Below, one piece after another: positions 20,886 through 32,239 of a stretch of 64,000 nt of DNA. The DNA is from Cavia porcellus. Lineage: Eukaryota > Chordata > Mammalia > Rodentia > Caviidae. Below the pieces are notes generated by a model. That model searched no databases, was not told the origin of the DNA, and worked only from the letters and a program-made list of their open reading frames with translations. The number at the start of each line of letters is the position of its first letter. The first letter of the stretch is position 1. The position numbers and the translations under genes are program-made. Where the stretch lies: NCBI RefSeq assembly GCF_034190915.1, contig NW_026947509.1, positions 30,326,767 through 30,390,766 of the forward strand. The letters are read 5' to 3'.

Positions 20886-22430
20886 TGGGTAGCTGACACG
20901 AGGCCACACCTGCTGGGAAATCCCTCTCAGAGGGAGGTTCAGGAGTCTGTCCACAAAGAGGGGCCCCATGCAGGGGCCAAAGGGGGACTTCTGGACACTG
21001 GGTCCTGGGAATGTGGGCTCCCTGTCTAGTCTTTTTCAATTTTCTGGATCTGTCAGGCTATTCCTGTGCACCTTCAACCCACCCCTGACCCTTGGAGGCC
21101 CCACATGGAATGGAGACAGGGCAGGTTCCCGGAGGGGCGAAGGAAGTGGAATTCAACAGTGTCGCTCTCCTCACCCAGAATTTGCATTTCTAGCCAGCTT
21201 AGCCTAATGCAAATGATACCACACTCCATTTCTGGAGGTGATAAAAAGTTCTTTAAACAATGAATTCATTTCAGTTAGCACACACAAAAAAAGACTGGCT
21301 TGGAAAAACAGAAGTAAGGCAGAGCAGGATCCGGCAGAGCTCGAATAACGGAGTCTGGAAGCCCCTGGTCGCCATCGGGGCACAGAACAACAAAGGCAGC
21401 TCCGCTTTGGAGCAGCGCGCAGTCCTCGGCCAAGTTCAACAGGAATAATGTGACAGAACGTGATTAAATAGCAAGTAATTTATTACAGACGCAAATCCGG
21501 AGAAAGCTCCAGACGCTTGGGCCAGAGGGCTGGAGGAGTGGCAGGGACAGAGAGGGGACTCCATAATCCCTGACAGTGGACACAGGTGTGGAAGAGAGGG
21601 CACAGCGTGCCAGGGCTGCCATGTCAAGCACAGGAGCCACAGGGCAGAAATGGGCTTGGGCTTCTGAGGCAGAGCCCCGGGTCATGTCATGTCAAGATGG
21701 TGACAGACTGAGGGTGGGGAACGACGAGTTCTGCATCATTTGAACTGGCTCCAGGATTGGTTTTGGCAGCAGCGTGCAGGGGTCTGCAGCCAGTCGAGTC
21801 CTTGCAGGGAAGGTCCAGCTGGCCAGAGCCTGGAGCTGTCACCAGCGCATGGCCATCCTTAGTCGGGGGGAGCCAGGGAAGGGGCCACACCAGCCAGGAA
21901 GGGCTCCAGACTCTGCCTCCAAGGGAGCCAGGGGTGAAAACCTCCCCCAGGACCGGGGCAGGAGACAGCCCTGGGAAGGGAGAGGTCAAGTGGCTCCCAT
22001 CAGACTCCTCACGACACAGAGGTCCGGCTCCTGCTGTCCTGCCAGGAGAGGAGGCTGCAGGGCTGGCTTCCGATCAAGGACCCTCTGTGTGGAGGGCTCC
22101 CCACAGGTGCTGGGTCAGGCTGAGGTTCTACTGGGGAGGCCCCGGCTGCACCCGTCCTTTCTGCAGGGGTCCTCGTCTTTCTCCCAGGCACTGCTGATGG
22201 GAAGTGGCCATGGCTGACGCTTCTGCATGTGGAGGTGCCATTGTGATAAAAGCCATGAGTGCAAACACACATGCAGCCTCGGTGCAGACAGCACAGGGCC
22301 CGGGGTCAGAGGCTGTCACACCGACACACAGCTGCCACACTCATGTGTCTCCCAGCACACGGAGGCGAGGGGGACGTTCCTATGCCAACTGGCAAGCATG
22401 GATTCCATCTTCATGCAAGCCGTTTCCCTT
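20886..22430. other. Unique non-coding DNA, GC-rich
   Basis: Nothing recognisable as repeat or gene. Two frames of 146-147 codons overlap at 21757-22217 on the plus strand, and minus frames cover the same span. Such multi-frame openness points to base composition rather than coding. Confidence 0.5.
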
Positions 22431-22431
22431 C

Positions 22432-22975
22432 CTGGTTTAATTTCTAAATTATTAATTGGCCCGTAACTCTACAGCGTACTATCTGGAGATATGTGTACAA
22501 GATGGAACGATCAGGTGGGGCTGTGTAACGCATTGGTCACCTCCAGATTTCCCATTCATTTCTCTCTCCTATTTATTTTGAATTATCCGGTATACGGTAT
22601 TGTTACCCTTTGTCACCCAGGAGTTATTCCTCACATGTAATCTTCTCCATACTCACTGTCTGACCTCCTCTCTGTTGCCTTCTCCCACCATCCCTGTGAT
22701 AACCATTCTATTCTTTTAGATCATTTTCTGTTTTCAAAGTCTGCACAAAAGAGAATCATGCAATATTTTTCTTCCTATGCTTGTTTTATTATGCTTACGA
22801 TAAGGACCTCTGGTTCTATCCATGCTGCCACAAGCATTGAGACATTTTTCATGGCTAGATAGTATCCTACTGTGTATAAATGCCCCATTTTCTCTCTCTA
22901 CCTGTTCATAGACACTTGGATCATAGACATATCTGGGCTATTGTTGCAATGCTTTATTGTGAGTGACACTAGAAA
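22432..22975 (-). mobile_element. L1 3'-UTR and ORF2-end fragment, minus
   Basis: Reading plus strand, landmarks run 'taaattattaattggcccg' (22443-), 'agatatgtgtacaagatgg', 'gatcaggtggggctgtgtaa', 'cattggtcacctccag', 'tgataaccattctattc', 'agagaatcatgcaatatttt', 'ggttctatccatgctgccac', 'ttttcatggctagatagtat'. This is the complement of the 3' end of an L1M element. Its 5' truncation lies near 22975. It has no intact frame. Confidence 0.8.
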
Positions 22976-25714
22976 ATTCTGAGAATAATATGACACCGGT
23001 CCCATCCCTCTGGTCAACCGTCATGGGTCAGTTATATCAGCTTTATTGATGGCAGCAGTTAAATTCCTATGTGCTTAGTGGTTCACTTGCTTCAAGCTGT
23101 GTTGATATGCAGCGTGTGCAGGACAAATTTCCTTCTTCTCCAGGTACGGAGCATGAGATGAATGCTGGGAGCTGCAAAGTCTATGAAGATCTCCACCCTA
23201 ACCAGCTGCTCATCATGGAAGACACAAAGAAACCCACATAATGGAGTCCATGCAGGGAACCGCTGGACCAGGGAGTACTTCTAGGTTGACAGCAAAAACC
23301 TTCAGCACAATGACACTCCCCCCAGAGCAGTGAGGCCCTGGCAGGCAGGCAGAAGCAGAATTCTCAATTTTCATAAAGTAAATAAAAGGGGCCTCTACCA
23401 TCCGGTCAATAACAGCCCTGAGAAGGACTTGGAAGTGATATTCTAAGACTACCGCTCTTACCGATCAATGATTTTTCCTGAGCATAAAATGACTTCTCTA
23501 TCTGTCTTCTGAAAACAGCAGGTAAATAAATGTTTATTCAGCCTCATCCTGTCAGAATCATTCTTCTGTAGGGAGAAAAAGTGTAAATGCTTTCAGCGAT
23601 AGGTTCCGCAGGCTGCTTGTGCTGTGTGACAGGATCAGCCTGTGCCAAAGCTGGGGGACGTGGACAATGGCATCTGCTGTTGGCCTCCCACGTGGTTACT
23701 TCTGCCAAGCAGCTGATGAGCTGAATGCAGCACCCATTCAGCCACAGGGCCCGGGGGCACCGGCCTTTTCTGCGGCCAATCCGACCAAGCCCTGTGCGGG
23801 GAACAGCGAGGGTGGGTTGGAGATGTCTTAAATCACTCTCTTCTTTCCTAGGATCTCATCCTTTGGGGCACCTTCCTCCTCCCATGCTCCTCCACCCTCC
23901 CCTGGTCTACCCCAAGGCAGAGGCAGTGCCAAGCCTTCTTCTGTGGGCTGTGGTCACTCTAGGATCTCTACAGATCAGGGCATGTGGTCTAGAACAGTTT
24001 CCAGAGGCCCCTAGGCTGTGACACCAATGACGTGATGACAGGAGGTAATGGACAAGATGACCTGGCAAGTGTGAGTCTGTGACACTATGAGCAGGGCCTG
24101 GAAGACCCTTTGAGCCTGAAGTATCCTGAGGACATGACAGGGGAGAGGGCCACCCCTGGTAGTGACTCAGATGACAGACACATCTGGGTGGGTGATTTTG
24201 GGCTGATGGGATCTTAGGTCCCTTTCTGGACAGGAATTAACTGTAGTTGTCAGTATCTGTATAACCATCATCAGCAGTGGCATCATCGCCAGCAGCAGCA
24301 GAAGCATCTTTCCCTCCAGCTGCCACTGTGCTGGTCCCAGCCCACCTCACTGAGAAAGCAAACTGAGTCTGTCTGCAGGGGAGAACAGATGCTACCAGCC
24401 CAGTGGCTCACATGTGTCCAGGGCTACTCACCCTGTGGGAGGTGTCTCTTTTCCTCCTATGGCCTGGCCTGGTGGCCGCATCACCCTGCACTGGTCTCTG
24501 GTTTTGGATGTGGGAAGAAGAATCTAAGGTCGAGAAGAGACCCCACCACTTCCAACATGGTGGCTTTGGCTCGTGAGCAAATAACCATGTGTGTTTGTCT
24601 CCAGATCCTCAAGTGGGACCCTGCTGGGACCTGTCTTATGGATTGGCAGGCAGGTTGACTGATCCAGCAGAGCCTGGCCATGGGCATCGCTCCTCCCATG
24701 GGCCTGGCCAGCCTGCATCCTTGCCTATGCCCCCTGCTGATGTGAGTTACTGACTCTTCCCACAGCCCAGTGTCGTGACTCCCACCCTGGGTGGCTGATG
24801 TAAAAGCCATCTGTACTTGGTGCTCACAATGCTGTTGGGCAAAATCAACCACAGTTCCTGTCAAAGCAGCCAAGGAGACAGAGGGAAGGATGGATGTCCA
24901 GCCTGACAGGGGTTGGGGACACAGGATCCGAGGGCACAGGATGGCCGGTCTGGAGGTCTTCTGATCAGGAGGAGGAACAGGGACCTGTAGGGATGACCAT
25001 GCAGAGCAAGGAGGAAGCCTGCCCAGGAGGGGTCGCCAGTGAGCACACCAGGGCTCCCAGGAAAGATGGTGGACAAGGCAGGGCTGGAGGTGGACAGAGA
25101 GGAGTGAGGGAGGGACCAGAGCCCGAAGGACCCTCCCCTTCCAGCAGTGGGGCTCTGGGGCAGCTCAGGGGCTCTCAAGGATGGACAGTGTTGGCACTGA
25201 GGCTGTGGGAGCAGACTGACCCTCGTCACATTGGACAGAGTGATGGATGAGAAGCTGCTGCTAAGCTGGGAAGAGGCACCACCTGTGTCCGTGACTGGAC
25301 CAGTGCATCCTGGGCTGAGTCTGGGGTGGTGATTCTTGGGCCTCCCTGTAGGCTGGGCAGAGACATGAGGACGGATGCCTCCCCAGCTTCCTGCCAACCC
25401 CGGGACTGGGGGGAAGATAAAGAAAAGTGACCTGTCTTCCTGTAGAGTCACAGAACAGTTTGGCACTATTCCTTTGACCACGTGTGGCCGAGTGCACGGT
25501 CCCCTTCCTACCCCCCAGCCCCAACTCCTCTTTCTCCTCTTTCTGGGGTTTCCCTAGTCCTAGGCTTCACATAGCGGGGCTCAAACAGTGTGGGTCCCCT
25601 TTTCAGAGGCCGACATGCCCCAATTCACTTTGTCACTTCTGTGCACTGAGGAGAACAGACTGCAGACACGGAGTTTCTTTCTACCATGCACGTTTGCTCC
25701 CAGGCGCCTGCTAA
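22976..25714. other. Unique non-coding DNA, GC-rich
   Basis: No repeat is recognised. It holds the window's longest open frame, 206 codons on the minus strand (24861-25481). This is Pro/Ser/Leu-rich, without signal peptide, domain or codon pattern I can recognise, and it is overlapped by a 118-codon frame on the other strand. I do not call it a gene. Confidence 0.5.
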
Positions 25715-25778
25715 TGCCCATTCCAAATATTTGTTAGGCGTCTGCTATGTTTCAGGAATCACATGCAATGTGTTTTTG
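25715..25778 (+). mobile_element. L2 3'-end fragment, sense
   Basis: 'ccaaatatttgttaggcgtc' then 'tgctatgtttcaggaatca' follows the L2 words CAAATATTTATTGAGCGCCTACTATGTGCCAGGCA. Short and old. Confidence 0.5.
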
Positions 25779-25889
25779 ATAATAGGAAGACTTTTCAACC
25801 GTAAAGAAATATAACGGACATATTTGTTTTTTTTTAATGAATGGTGTTTTCATCCTCTGTACTCTGTATCTAATTTCTCAGTAATCTCC

Positions 25890-26218
25890 GGCTATGTGGT
25901 TGTCCTTGAGAGTCTGCAAAGCACTGACTCCAAGACCCCAAGGACATTCAGATCCTCACACACTCAACTTCCTTCTATAAGGGACACAGTATTTTTACAC
26001 GACCAATTATATCCTCCAGTGTTGTTTAAATCATCTCTAGATTACTTTTAACACATAAAACAATGTAGACAACATATAAATAATTGATATATTGTTTAAG
26101 AGATAATGACAAATGTGTCTGCACTTACTCAATATGGATACAACTTTTAAAAATATTTTCATCTGTTGTTGGTTGAACCCAAAGATGCAGAGCCCATGAG
26201 ACCAGAGGGGCAACTGTA
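25890..26218 (+). mobile_element. MER2/Tigger2-type DNA transposon, non-autonomous copy
   Basis: Most of the short element is recognisable: 'ttaaatcatctctagattac' (26026-26045), 'aacacataaaacaatgtaga', 'ttgatatattgtttaagagataatgac', then 'tgttggttgaacccaaagatg' and the terminal 'ggggcaactgta' (to 26218). MER2 elements are short derivatives of pogo/Tigger transposons, cut and pasted at TA sites by a transposase encoded elsewhere. Immobile and old. Confidence 0.8.
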
Positions 26219-26369
26219 CCTCCGAGCTGTCAGGGCTCTGTGACTGGGCACTGGTGTCTCCTCCAGGGGAAGCACCGAACCTGGTGGCCTATGGGCTTCG
26301 TGCTCACCAGCATTGTCATAAAGTGTCTCCCTCCCAGCTGCTCACTGCAGGTCTCTTGTGGTTTTCAGA

Positions 26370-26800
26370 GGCAAGTCTGGAGCATCTCCACTGTGAGGAT
26401 AGAGCAACAGGATTGAGAAAATCTTAGCACACCCGAGGGATAGCCAGCTCCATCCTGACCATCAGTGTGATCTCCTCCCTTTTGTTTCTCCATCTTCCTA
26501 ATCAGTTTCCTTTCCTGGCACTCTGTGCTTTCTGTAATCCATGTGTGGCCATTCATTGTGATGTGTCAACTTGAGTTGAGAAGCGGATTGGTACAGCTCT
26601 GGGCGTGTGTATGAATACTGACAGCAAACAGAGTGAGGAAGACCCTCCCTGGATGTGGGTGGCACCAACCAATAGGCTCGAGCCAGGAGGGAATGAAAAC
26701 AGAAAGAAAAAGGAAATGCTCCTTTTTTTGAAGGAGCTCCAATCTTTGCCATTGCCTTAGGACCTTGGTCTCTGATTTATTCAGGTTTCTGACGTAGATT
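26370..26800 (+). mobile_element. ERVL-class LTR-like repeat, sense
   Basis: The word 'gatgtgtcaacttgagttgag' (26559-26579), followed by 'gaagaccctccctggatgtg' and 'gtggcaccaaccaatagg' (about 26638-26677), is typical of a widespread ERVL-related LTR family. That family shows TGTCAACTTG, CCCTCCCTAATGTGGGTGG and CCAATC in this order. The outer limits are uncertain. The same family appears in reverse at about 60385-60580. Confidence 0.5.
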
Positions 26801-26826
26801 CCTTGGCATTCCAGTGGGGACACATA

Positions 26827-26951
26827 CGGGGTCTCGCTATGCGGTTTAGGCTGGTCTTAAACACACTATGTAGCCCAGGCTGGCCGTGAGAACTCACATT
26901 GATCTTCCTGCCTCAGCCTCCTGAGTGCTGGGATTATAGGTGTGTGCCACC
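26827..26951 (-). mobile_element. B1 SINE, minus strand
   Basis: Reverse complement of a B1. The plus strand shows 'gtagcccaggctggccgtga' (26870-26889), 'cttcctgcctcagcctcctg' and 'agtgctgggattataggtgt' (26923-26942). B1 derives from 7SL RNA and is transcribed by RNA polymerase III from an internal promoter. The duplicated left segment ('ggctggtcttaaacacacta') is present, as in rodent B1 quasi-dimers. Confidence 0.88.
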
Positions 26952-27242
26952 TCCAAAAACTCATATATCAAAGATGAGTGCAGAGCATCAGACCAACACT
27001 AAAGTGTGTCTGGGTGCAGCACCTGATCTGAAAATGGATTCTTGCCAGTTAATTGATCTGAGCAACATTAGCAGTACCTACTGGGTGCTGAGTGCTGCCC
27101 TGGTGGCTTATCACACGGCTAGGGGAGGAGGAGCTGGAAAAATGAGCAAAAGAGAAAACACACACATGCCTCTTCACACTGAGGGGCGTGGAACTGGGGT
27201 GCTTGTCTTCTTGTCCACCAAACAAATTTACTGAGCCAATTG
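26952..27242. other. Unique non-coding DNA
   Basis: Nothing is recognised between the B1 and the L2 fragment. Confidence 0.4.
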
Positions 27243-27330
27243 TTTAATTCACAAATATTTACAGCATAACTATTTTATTCCCAGGGATAAAGTGAGCAAA
27301 GCTTGGTCCCTTATCTAAAAGGCTTCTAAG
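27243..27330 (+). mobile_element. L2 3'-end fragment, sense
   Basis: 'attcacaaatatttacagca' and 'cccagggataaagtgagcaaagcttggtccct' follow the L2 layout of ACAAATATTTATTGAGCA and GGGATACAGCAGTGAACAAAAC...GGTCCCTGCC. Confidence 0.55.
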
Positions 27331-29429
27331 CAGTATGAGGTGGAAGGGTGGGAAGACACTTAGGAATTACATCTTGGAGTCTGTGCGGTGTCAGGCAGAC
27401 ACTGCCCCGGTTCTCCCAGGGCCGCAGCTTGCCCCGGTCACGGTGCTGATGGATCTCCCAGCTGGTACTGGCCCAAGGGCCCCTGAGGCCGGCGCTTGTG
27501 TCCTGCCCCTGACCCTGCCCACTTTGAATGGCGTGAAGAATGGGTAGAAGAAAGGGCACTGTGGGGAGGGGAGGTGAAATGGTGGTCATCTGGTCGATTA
27601 CACAAACTGAATCTGATTTTTAAGACTGTCTGCACAACACTAAAGCGACCAGTCAGAGGGGCTGATCAAACAGCCCCAGTGGCCTGGGAAAATACCCATT
27701 AAATTGCGTGTCTGGTGTCAAGTGCTCAGCCCCAGCTCGAACTTGCATTCTCCCCATCACCATTGTGTCGCGTGGACACGGAGGGTGACCGGAACTGGAC
27801 CTAAGATTATGGCATGCCTTCTGCACAGGACAGAGATCTGATTTCTGTTTACCACGCTCTTCCTTCTGGGAACAGAGACAAGTGTATTTTAGAGCGCAAC
27901 GGAAGATCGCTCTGCTAAGATGATGATGTGAATGGAGAAAAATGATAATGCGTATGAAGCCAGCGTGCTGGGGAGCAAAAACACACAGTTCTGAAATTCT
28001 GAACAAAGAGTTCTCAGCTACTGCCAACCTCCTGTAGACAGCCAAGGGGATTTGCCCCTGGACATGCCCCAGTTGGAGGCAGCTCTGGCTCTAATGTCCC
28101 CAGTGTTGTCCAAGATTTTGTTCTTTTGTTCCCAACTTTACTGGGGAGCCCACACATGCCTCACCAGGAGCTCAGAGTGGCTTCTTGGGTTTCCAAGCGT
28201 CCAGAGTCACTATGAGAGATGACAGAGCTTTAGCTTGAGCCTCTGGCATTGGGCTCCAGTATCTGGTCCTCCTGAGAGTAGGGTTGGAGAAAGGGGGTAA
28301 AAAGGGGAGATGACAAGGGAGGAGAGAGTGCAGAGGGAAACTGAGGCACCAGAGAGGAACCCTCCAGGGATGGTGACCTAAAATCGGGACCTGCTTACAT
28401 TTAGCAGAAACTCTCCAAGTTCCCAGGTTCCAACTCTACCGGTACTTGGGTGACACTTGTCTTCCATACTTCTTTTCTAGGAAGACTGGTTTCAGATTCA
28501 GTCTCCGAAGAACTCTGGAAAGACTAGTGTTGGTGTAGAGAAGATGCATACAGTTTATGATTTGTCACTTGTTCAACTAAAAAAAAAAAAAATACAATGG
28601 CTGTTGTTGCTTTGTTTAAGTGAAATGAATAGGTTTCCAGACACTGTACTCTGGGCCTCTAAAAGCAATCTGTACCACAGTAGCTGGGAAAGATCTCAAC
28701 CCCTTGCAAGTCCACTGACAGGAGAGAAGGGCTCCATGCTGTGCTCAGCAGGCCAAGGGCCCTGGGGATCAAGCCAGGGTCCCTTCAGGCACCCCGCCCC
28801 TCTGTTGCAGCTTGTCTTGTGGTTTGGAGGAGCTGACCTCAGCAGGCTTCTCACCAATGATGGGAAGAAATTAGATGATACGCCGTGCATGCCCAGGGGA
28901 GGCGGTGCTTCAAAAAAGCTCTTTAGCATAACTGATGAATATGCTAATTGCAGGCTTGTGAAAATTACGCATATGGATCAACAGTAGAAGGAAATAACAT
29001 GCAAAGAACTGCTCCTGGGACAGAGTAAGGAGTTGACTCTGCAGTCACAAAGGCCGTGTGGAATGTCTTCCAGAACCTGAGCAAGGGGTTGGGAGGGCTG
29101 GTTGCACGGTTGATGATTCACTAATAGAGAAAGCAAGAATTTGATGACTCCACACGGAGCTCTCAAGACTCTTCAGGACCCACGCAGGGGAACAAAGTGC
29201 AGTCTTCTTCGAGGGCTCCCAAGGGCGTCAGGGATGACTTCCCCCAGTGCCCACGCCAAGAAGGGAAATCTTGAGACCCAAGTGTGAAAAGCAGGCTGGG
29301 AGAGGGCGGAGGAAACTGGTGCCCTCTGTGGGCCAAGCGAAGTGCTACTGTTCCTGCAGGGGCTGAGTGGCTGGCAGGTGGGGTGTGGCTGTGGACACCC
29401 AGACCTCATTTCAGAGCAGAAAACCCCAC
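27331..29429. other. Unique non-coding DNA; one possible regulatory core
   Basis: No repeat or exon is assigned. An A-run at 28580-28593 may be a retroelement tail, but no matching duplication was found. At 28920-28980 a compact stretch contains an octamer-like ATGCTAAT and a TTACGCATA word, a possible transcription-factor cluster. 28261-28345 is purine-rich. Confidence 0.4.
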
Positions 29430-29905
29430 TGAAAACTTTCACTTTTTATTTTTAAATAGACTTTACGTTTTAGACAGTTTGATTCAAGGCAATGTTGGGC
29501 AGAAGGTGCAGAGTTTCCCACCCCACATATGCCTGGGGTCCCACAGTTCCAACATCTCAGTGACCTACTGTGACCTGCTGTGGTCACTGAGCCCATTGTG
29601 TGCCTCAGGGTTCACTCCTGTTGTGCTTTTCATGTGATGTTTTTTTTATTGTTTTATCTAGTTTGAACCTCATGTAAACGCAGTCTAGAGTATTCATTTT
29701 ACTCTATCTGTTCCCTCTTGTCAACATGATACTTGCGTTATTCATCAGTATTGGTGCCTGTACCTGATTACTTCTTTTCATTGCTGTATAGTATTCCTTG
29801 GTGTGTACATGCATGTGTGTGTATGCTCACTGACATTTATGTATTTATGCTATGATGGTGGACACTGAGTTTCTGGTTTCAGATAGCATGAGAATACCAA
29901 GGGCT
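29430..29905 (-). mobile_element. L1 3'-end fragment, minus
   Basis: On the plus strand: 'cactttttatttttaaatag' (29440-), 'ccccacatatgcctggggtc', 'tatctagtttgaacctcatg', 'acttcttttcattgctgtatagtattccttgg' (29770-29801), 'tgatggtggacactgagtttctggtttc'. This is the complement of an L1M 3' end. The L1 target words are clear in the second half and weak in the first. Not coding. Confidence 0.65.
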
Positions 29906-30603
29906 TACCTCTGTCTTTTAGGGCACAGGTTATCCATTTCCTAGGGAGTGAGTATAACTCACTTGACCAGGGGCCTGGGAAGAAAGGACACAGTCATGAG
30001 CAGGCAGACCCAGGGAGGACCAGTCATGTCAAAGGAAAATGGCTTTGCACTTGGGGACTCTGTTCGTACTGCTTCTGCCATCCCTGTCCGTCTATCTTGG
30101 GTTAACCCCTCCAAATCCCACCCCACTAGTCTCTCCCTGTATTAATCAGCAGGGCTGGAGTGGGCCACAGCCACAATCAACTTGTGAATCTCAGTGGTAC
30201 ACCAGCTAAAGCTAGTTTTTCGCTCTGTACATACCCTGCGTGGCCAGCCGTGGGACAGCAGGAGGATGCACCTTGGTCACCATGGCAAAGCAAGTCACAC
30301 ATGCATGCCTCACTTGGGTCCAGCAGAGAGGTGTGGTCCTGACACGAGCTCAGGACAGTGAGAATGGCGTGCCCCTAGCACCGAGAGTAGAGCTACCCTG
30401 CTGCAAGAGTCTGCACATTCCTGCTCGCAACCCTGGCCGTACTGGACCTGGCCTTTGCAGGTCATCTGGACAGAGACTCAATATTAACTGTGTCTCAACT
30501 GCAGGTCCTGGAGCAGAGGTCAGTGGAGAGCAGGTGCTCAAATGTGCTCCTGAAAACAGCGTTTTTAAAACTTAAAATTTCCTTACCTGCAACTTTTACA
30601 ATG
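29906..30603. other. Unique non-coding DNA
   Basis: No repeat is recognised left of the ERVK LTR. A 111-codon open frame at 30240-30575 has no domain. Confidence 0.45.
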
Positions 30604-30609
30604 CATATT
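30604..30609. repeat. LTR target-site duplication, left (6 bp)
   Basis: CATATT directly before the LTR boundary, repeated at 31092-31097. Six-base duplications are the rule for ERVK-class integrations. Confidence 0.9.
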
Positions 30610-30677
30610 TGTCGATGTCCGCTCCCGGCCGGCAGGAAGGACACACGACAAAGTCTGGTAGTGGACAACCTTTTCTT

Positions 30678-30683
30678 TTTATT
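30678..30683 (-). terminator. LTR polyadenylation signal AATAAA
   Basis: The minus-strand AATAAA lies about 180 bases downstream of the TATA box and 68 bases before the LTR's 3' end, the expected layout for the R/U5 border of an IAP-like LTR. Confidence 0.8.
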
Positions 30684-30723
30684 TTCCTTCTCCGTACAGC
30701 CTGCCCTGGGATCGCTCCCAGCC

Positions 30724-30819
30724 GAAGCCTCCTCTGGTCCGCTCCCCGCGGCTCCTTCCGGGCTTCGCTCCGAAGCCTCTACCGGTCCGCTCTCCGCGGC
30801 TCCTTCTGGGCTTCTACTT
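30724..30819. repeat. Two 48-bp GC-rich tandem units inside the LTR
   Basis: GAAGCCTC...GGTCCGCT...CCGCGGCTCCTT occurs at 30724 and again at 30772, with scattered mismatches. Length-variable pyrimidine-rich repeats in the R region are known from IAP LTRs. Confidence 0.85.
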
Positions 30820-30864
30820 CCGGGCTTCTACCTGGCTTCTTCTTCCGCCCAGGGGTGGCACCGG

Positions 30865-30872
30865 TATATATA
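30865..30872 (-). promoter_or_regulatory. LTR TATA box
   Basis: TATATATA reads the same on both strands. Position relative to the CCAAT box (about 45 bp upstream on minus) and to the AATAAA fits a U3 promoter, with a start site expected near 30840 on the minus strand. Confidence 0.75.
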
Positions 30873-30915
30873 CGGGTACAGTGTCCAATCATGTTAAAGT
30901 AAGCAAGGCAAGCTG

Positions 30916-30920
30916 ATTGG
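30916..30920 (-). promoter_or_regulatory. LTR CCAAT box
   Basis: GCCAATCA on the minus strand, upstream of the TATA box. A second CCAAT at 30885-30889 lies on the plus strand. Confidence 0.65.
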
Positions 30921-31091
30921 CTAACATCATCAGTTGCCAGGCAGACTATATTGTTGAGCGGGTTGCTTACGCGGTAAGCAGGAAACTAACGTGCTCGATG
31001 GGAGGGGCAATCTACCTCAGGCTTTGCTCTTTACTACAGGCCTCACGTCCGCCAAGTGAGGCGACCGGGCTCGGGGCTGCGGCTCCCAACA

Positions 31092-31097
31092 CATATT
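31092..31097. repeat. LTR target-site duplication, right (6 bp)
   Basis: Exact CATATT copy, matching 30604-30609. Confidence 0.9.
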
Positions 31098-32150
31098 TAT
31101 AGCTACAAATAAATTAATCCTTCCTCCACTGAACTTCATGAAGAAATAGACATAGCTTGTGAAATGATCAGGACTGGAAGAATCTCAGAGTGGCTGAGGA
31201 AGCTTCACTGCAGGTCACTGCACGGATGCCCAGCAGGTCACGGAACTTACGTCACTGCGGGTGTGCCGTCAGCTTGCTACCTGGGCAGGGACAGCACAGG
31301 CCTCAGGGAAGCACCAGCTTCTGCTCTTGCATTGTAATTGCTTCATGTCCAAAAGCGCTTGGTGCGGGCCAACCTCAGCTATTGGTCACAACACTTGCGT
31401 CAGTGTTTCACTCTGAACCTTGTACTGTAGTAAACCTTTGCTGTCTCTTAAGTGCAAATGCAAAAATTCATATTCCTTAAAAAAGTGTAAGAACATTTCA
31501 GAGGTGCAAGACCTTTATAACTTTCTTCCTTAGTTGGCTGTTTTCACAGCCAGAGGTAACAGATGGGCGTGATGAATGGATTCTATTAACAGTGGTAAAT
31601 TTTTAACAAGGAAACCTCCCTTTCCTTCGCCCACTCCCTTAATCTCCTTATCAAATTAGTACCTTTATTTTCCCAACAGGACTGGGATTCCTCCCCTCCG
31701 GTTCATGTGTAGTTCAGGCCCTGCTGTGATTTTACTTCTTAGCCTTGTGACGATTGAACATCACATAATGGGTTTGCAGTTATTTATGGGATGTATGTGT
31801 TCATGGAGATGAGAAAGTTGGTAATAATGTTTCTGATTTCCTTGATCTCGATCCCCTGCAATAATATTTTCTTTTCCTCTGTCTTACGGAACTGTACGAC
31901 AGTATAAAGGATAGATTCAGAGGGGGTGAAGTCTAAATTACACCCACCATCTGGCATCAGAGGATTTAGAAAGAGACTGGACCAGAAGGAATTATTCTGC
32001 AGCCCTCAGTCCACGTGATTTGGCCCCCCCAAACTGGACAGGACTCCCAAATTTGGTGAGAAGTCTGCAAAGCTATCTTTCCCTTTTCTTGTAAATTTTG
32101 CTTTGATTTTTAAATTGCCATGATTATATTTTAATGATATTATTAAATAG
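31098..32150. other. Unique non-coding DNA
   Basis: No repeat is assigned. A C6 run (32024-32029) and a short AT-rich right end are the only notable features. Confidence 0.45.
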
Positions 32151-32222
32151 ATGTTTTATATATTATATGTATTATATGTTATATGTATATTATTCTATTA
32201 TATATTGCATATATATTATGGT
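32151..32222. repeat. AT-rich low-complexity tract
   Basis: Irregular TATAT/ATTATAT words, likely a decayed AT microsatellite. Potentially easy to unwind. Confidence 0.75.
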
Positions 32223-32239
32223 GATAGCAATTTTTAAAA

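Larger units (their letters stand above)
30610..31091 (-). mobile_element. Solo LTR of an IAP-like ERVK endogenous retrovirus, minus strand
   Basis: Read on the minus strand, this 482-bp unit begins TGTTGGGAGCCGCAGCCC and ends GGACATCGACA, so it has the TG...CA ends of an LTR. A 6-bp duplication (CATATT) flanks it. The start matches the opening of rodent IAP/ERVK LTRs. In LTR order it holds a CCAAT box (30916-30920), a TATA box (30865-30872), a GC-rich stretch with 48-bp tandem units (30724-30819) in the presumed R region, and an AATAAA (30678-30683). It is CpG-rich, unlike the flanks, which suggests youth or retained unmethylated history. No internal gag, pol or env sequence adjoins, so the provirus was lost by recombination between its two LTRs. 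It could act as a promoter for minus-strand transcription. Confidence 0.93.

Noticed and set aside
24861..25481. Longest open frame (206 codons, minus strand) as a gene
   Set aside because: Pro/Ser/Leu-rich, no domain, no splice context, overlapped by an open frame on the other strand, in GC-rich DNA where stops are rare.
28580..28593. A-run as the tail of a retrocopy
   Set aside because: The right flank (tacaatggctg) has no partner within about 400 bases upstream.
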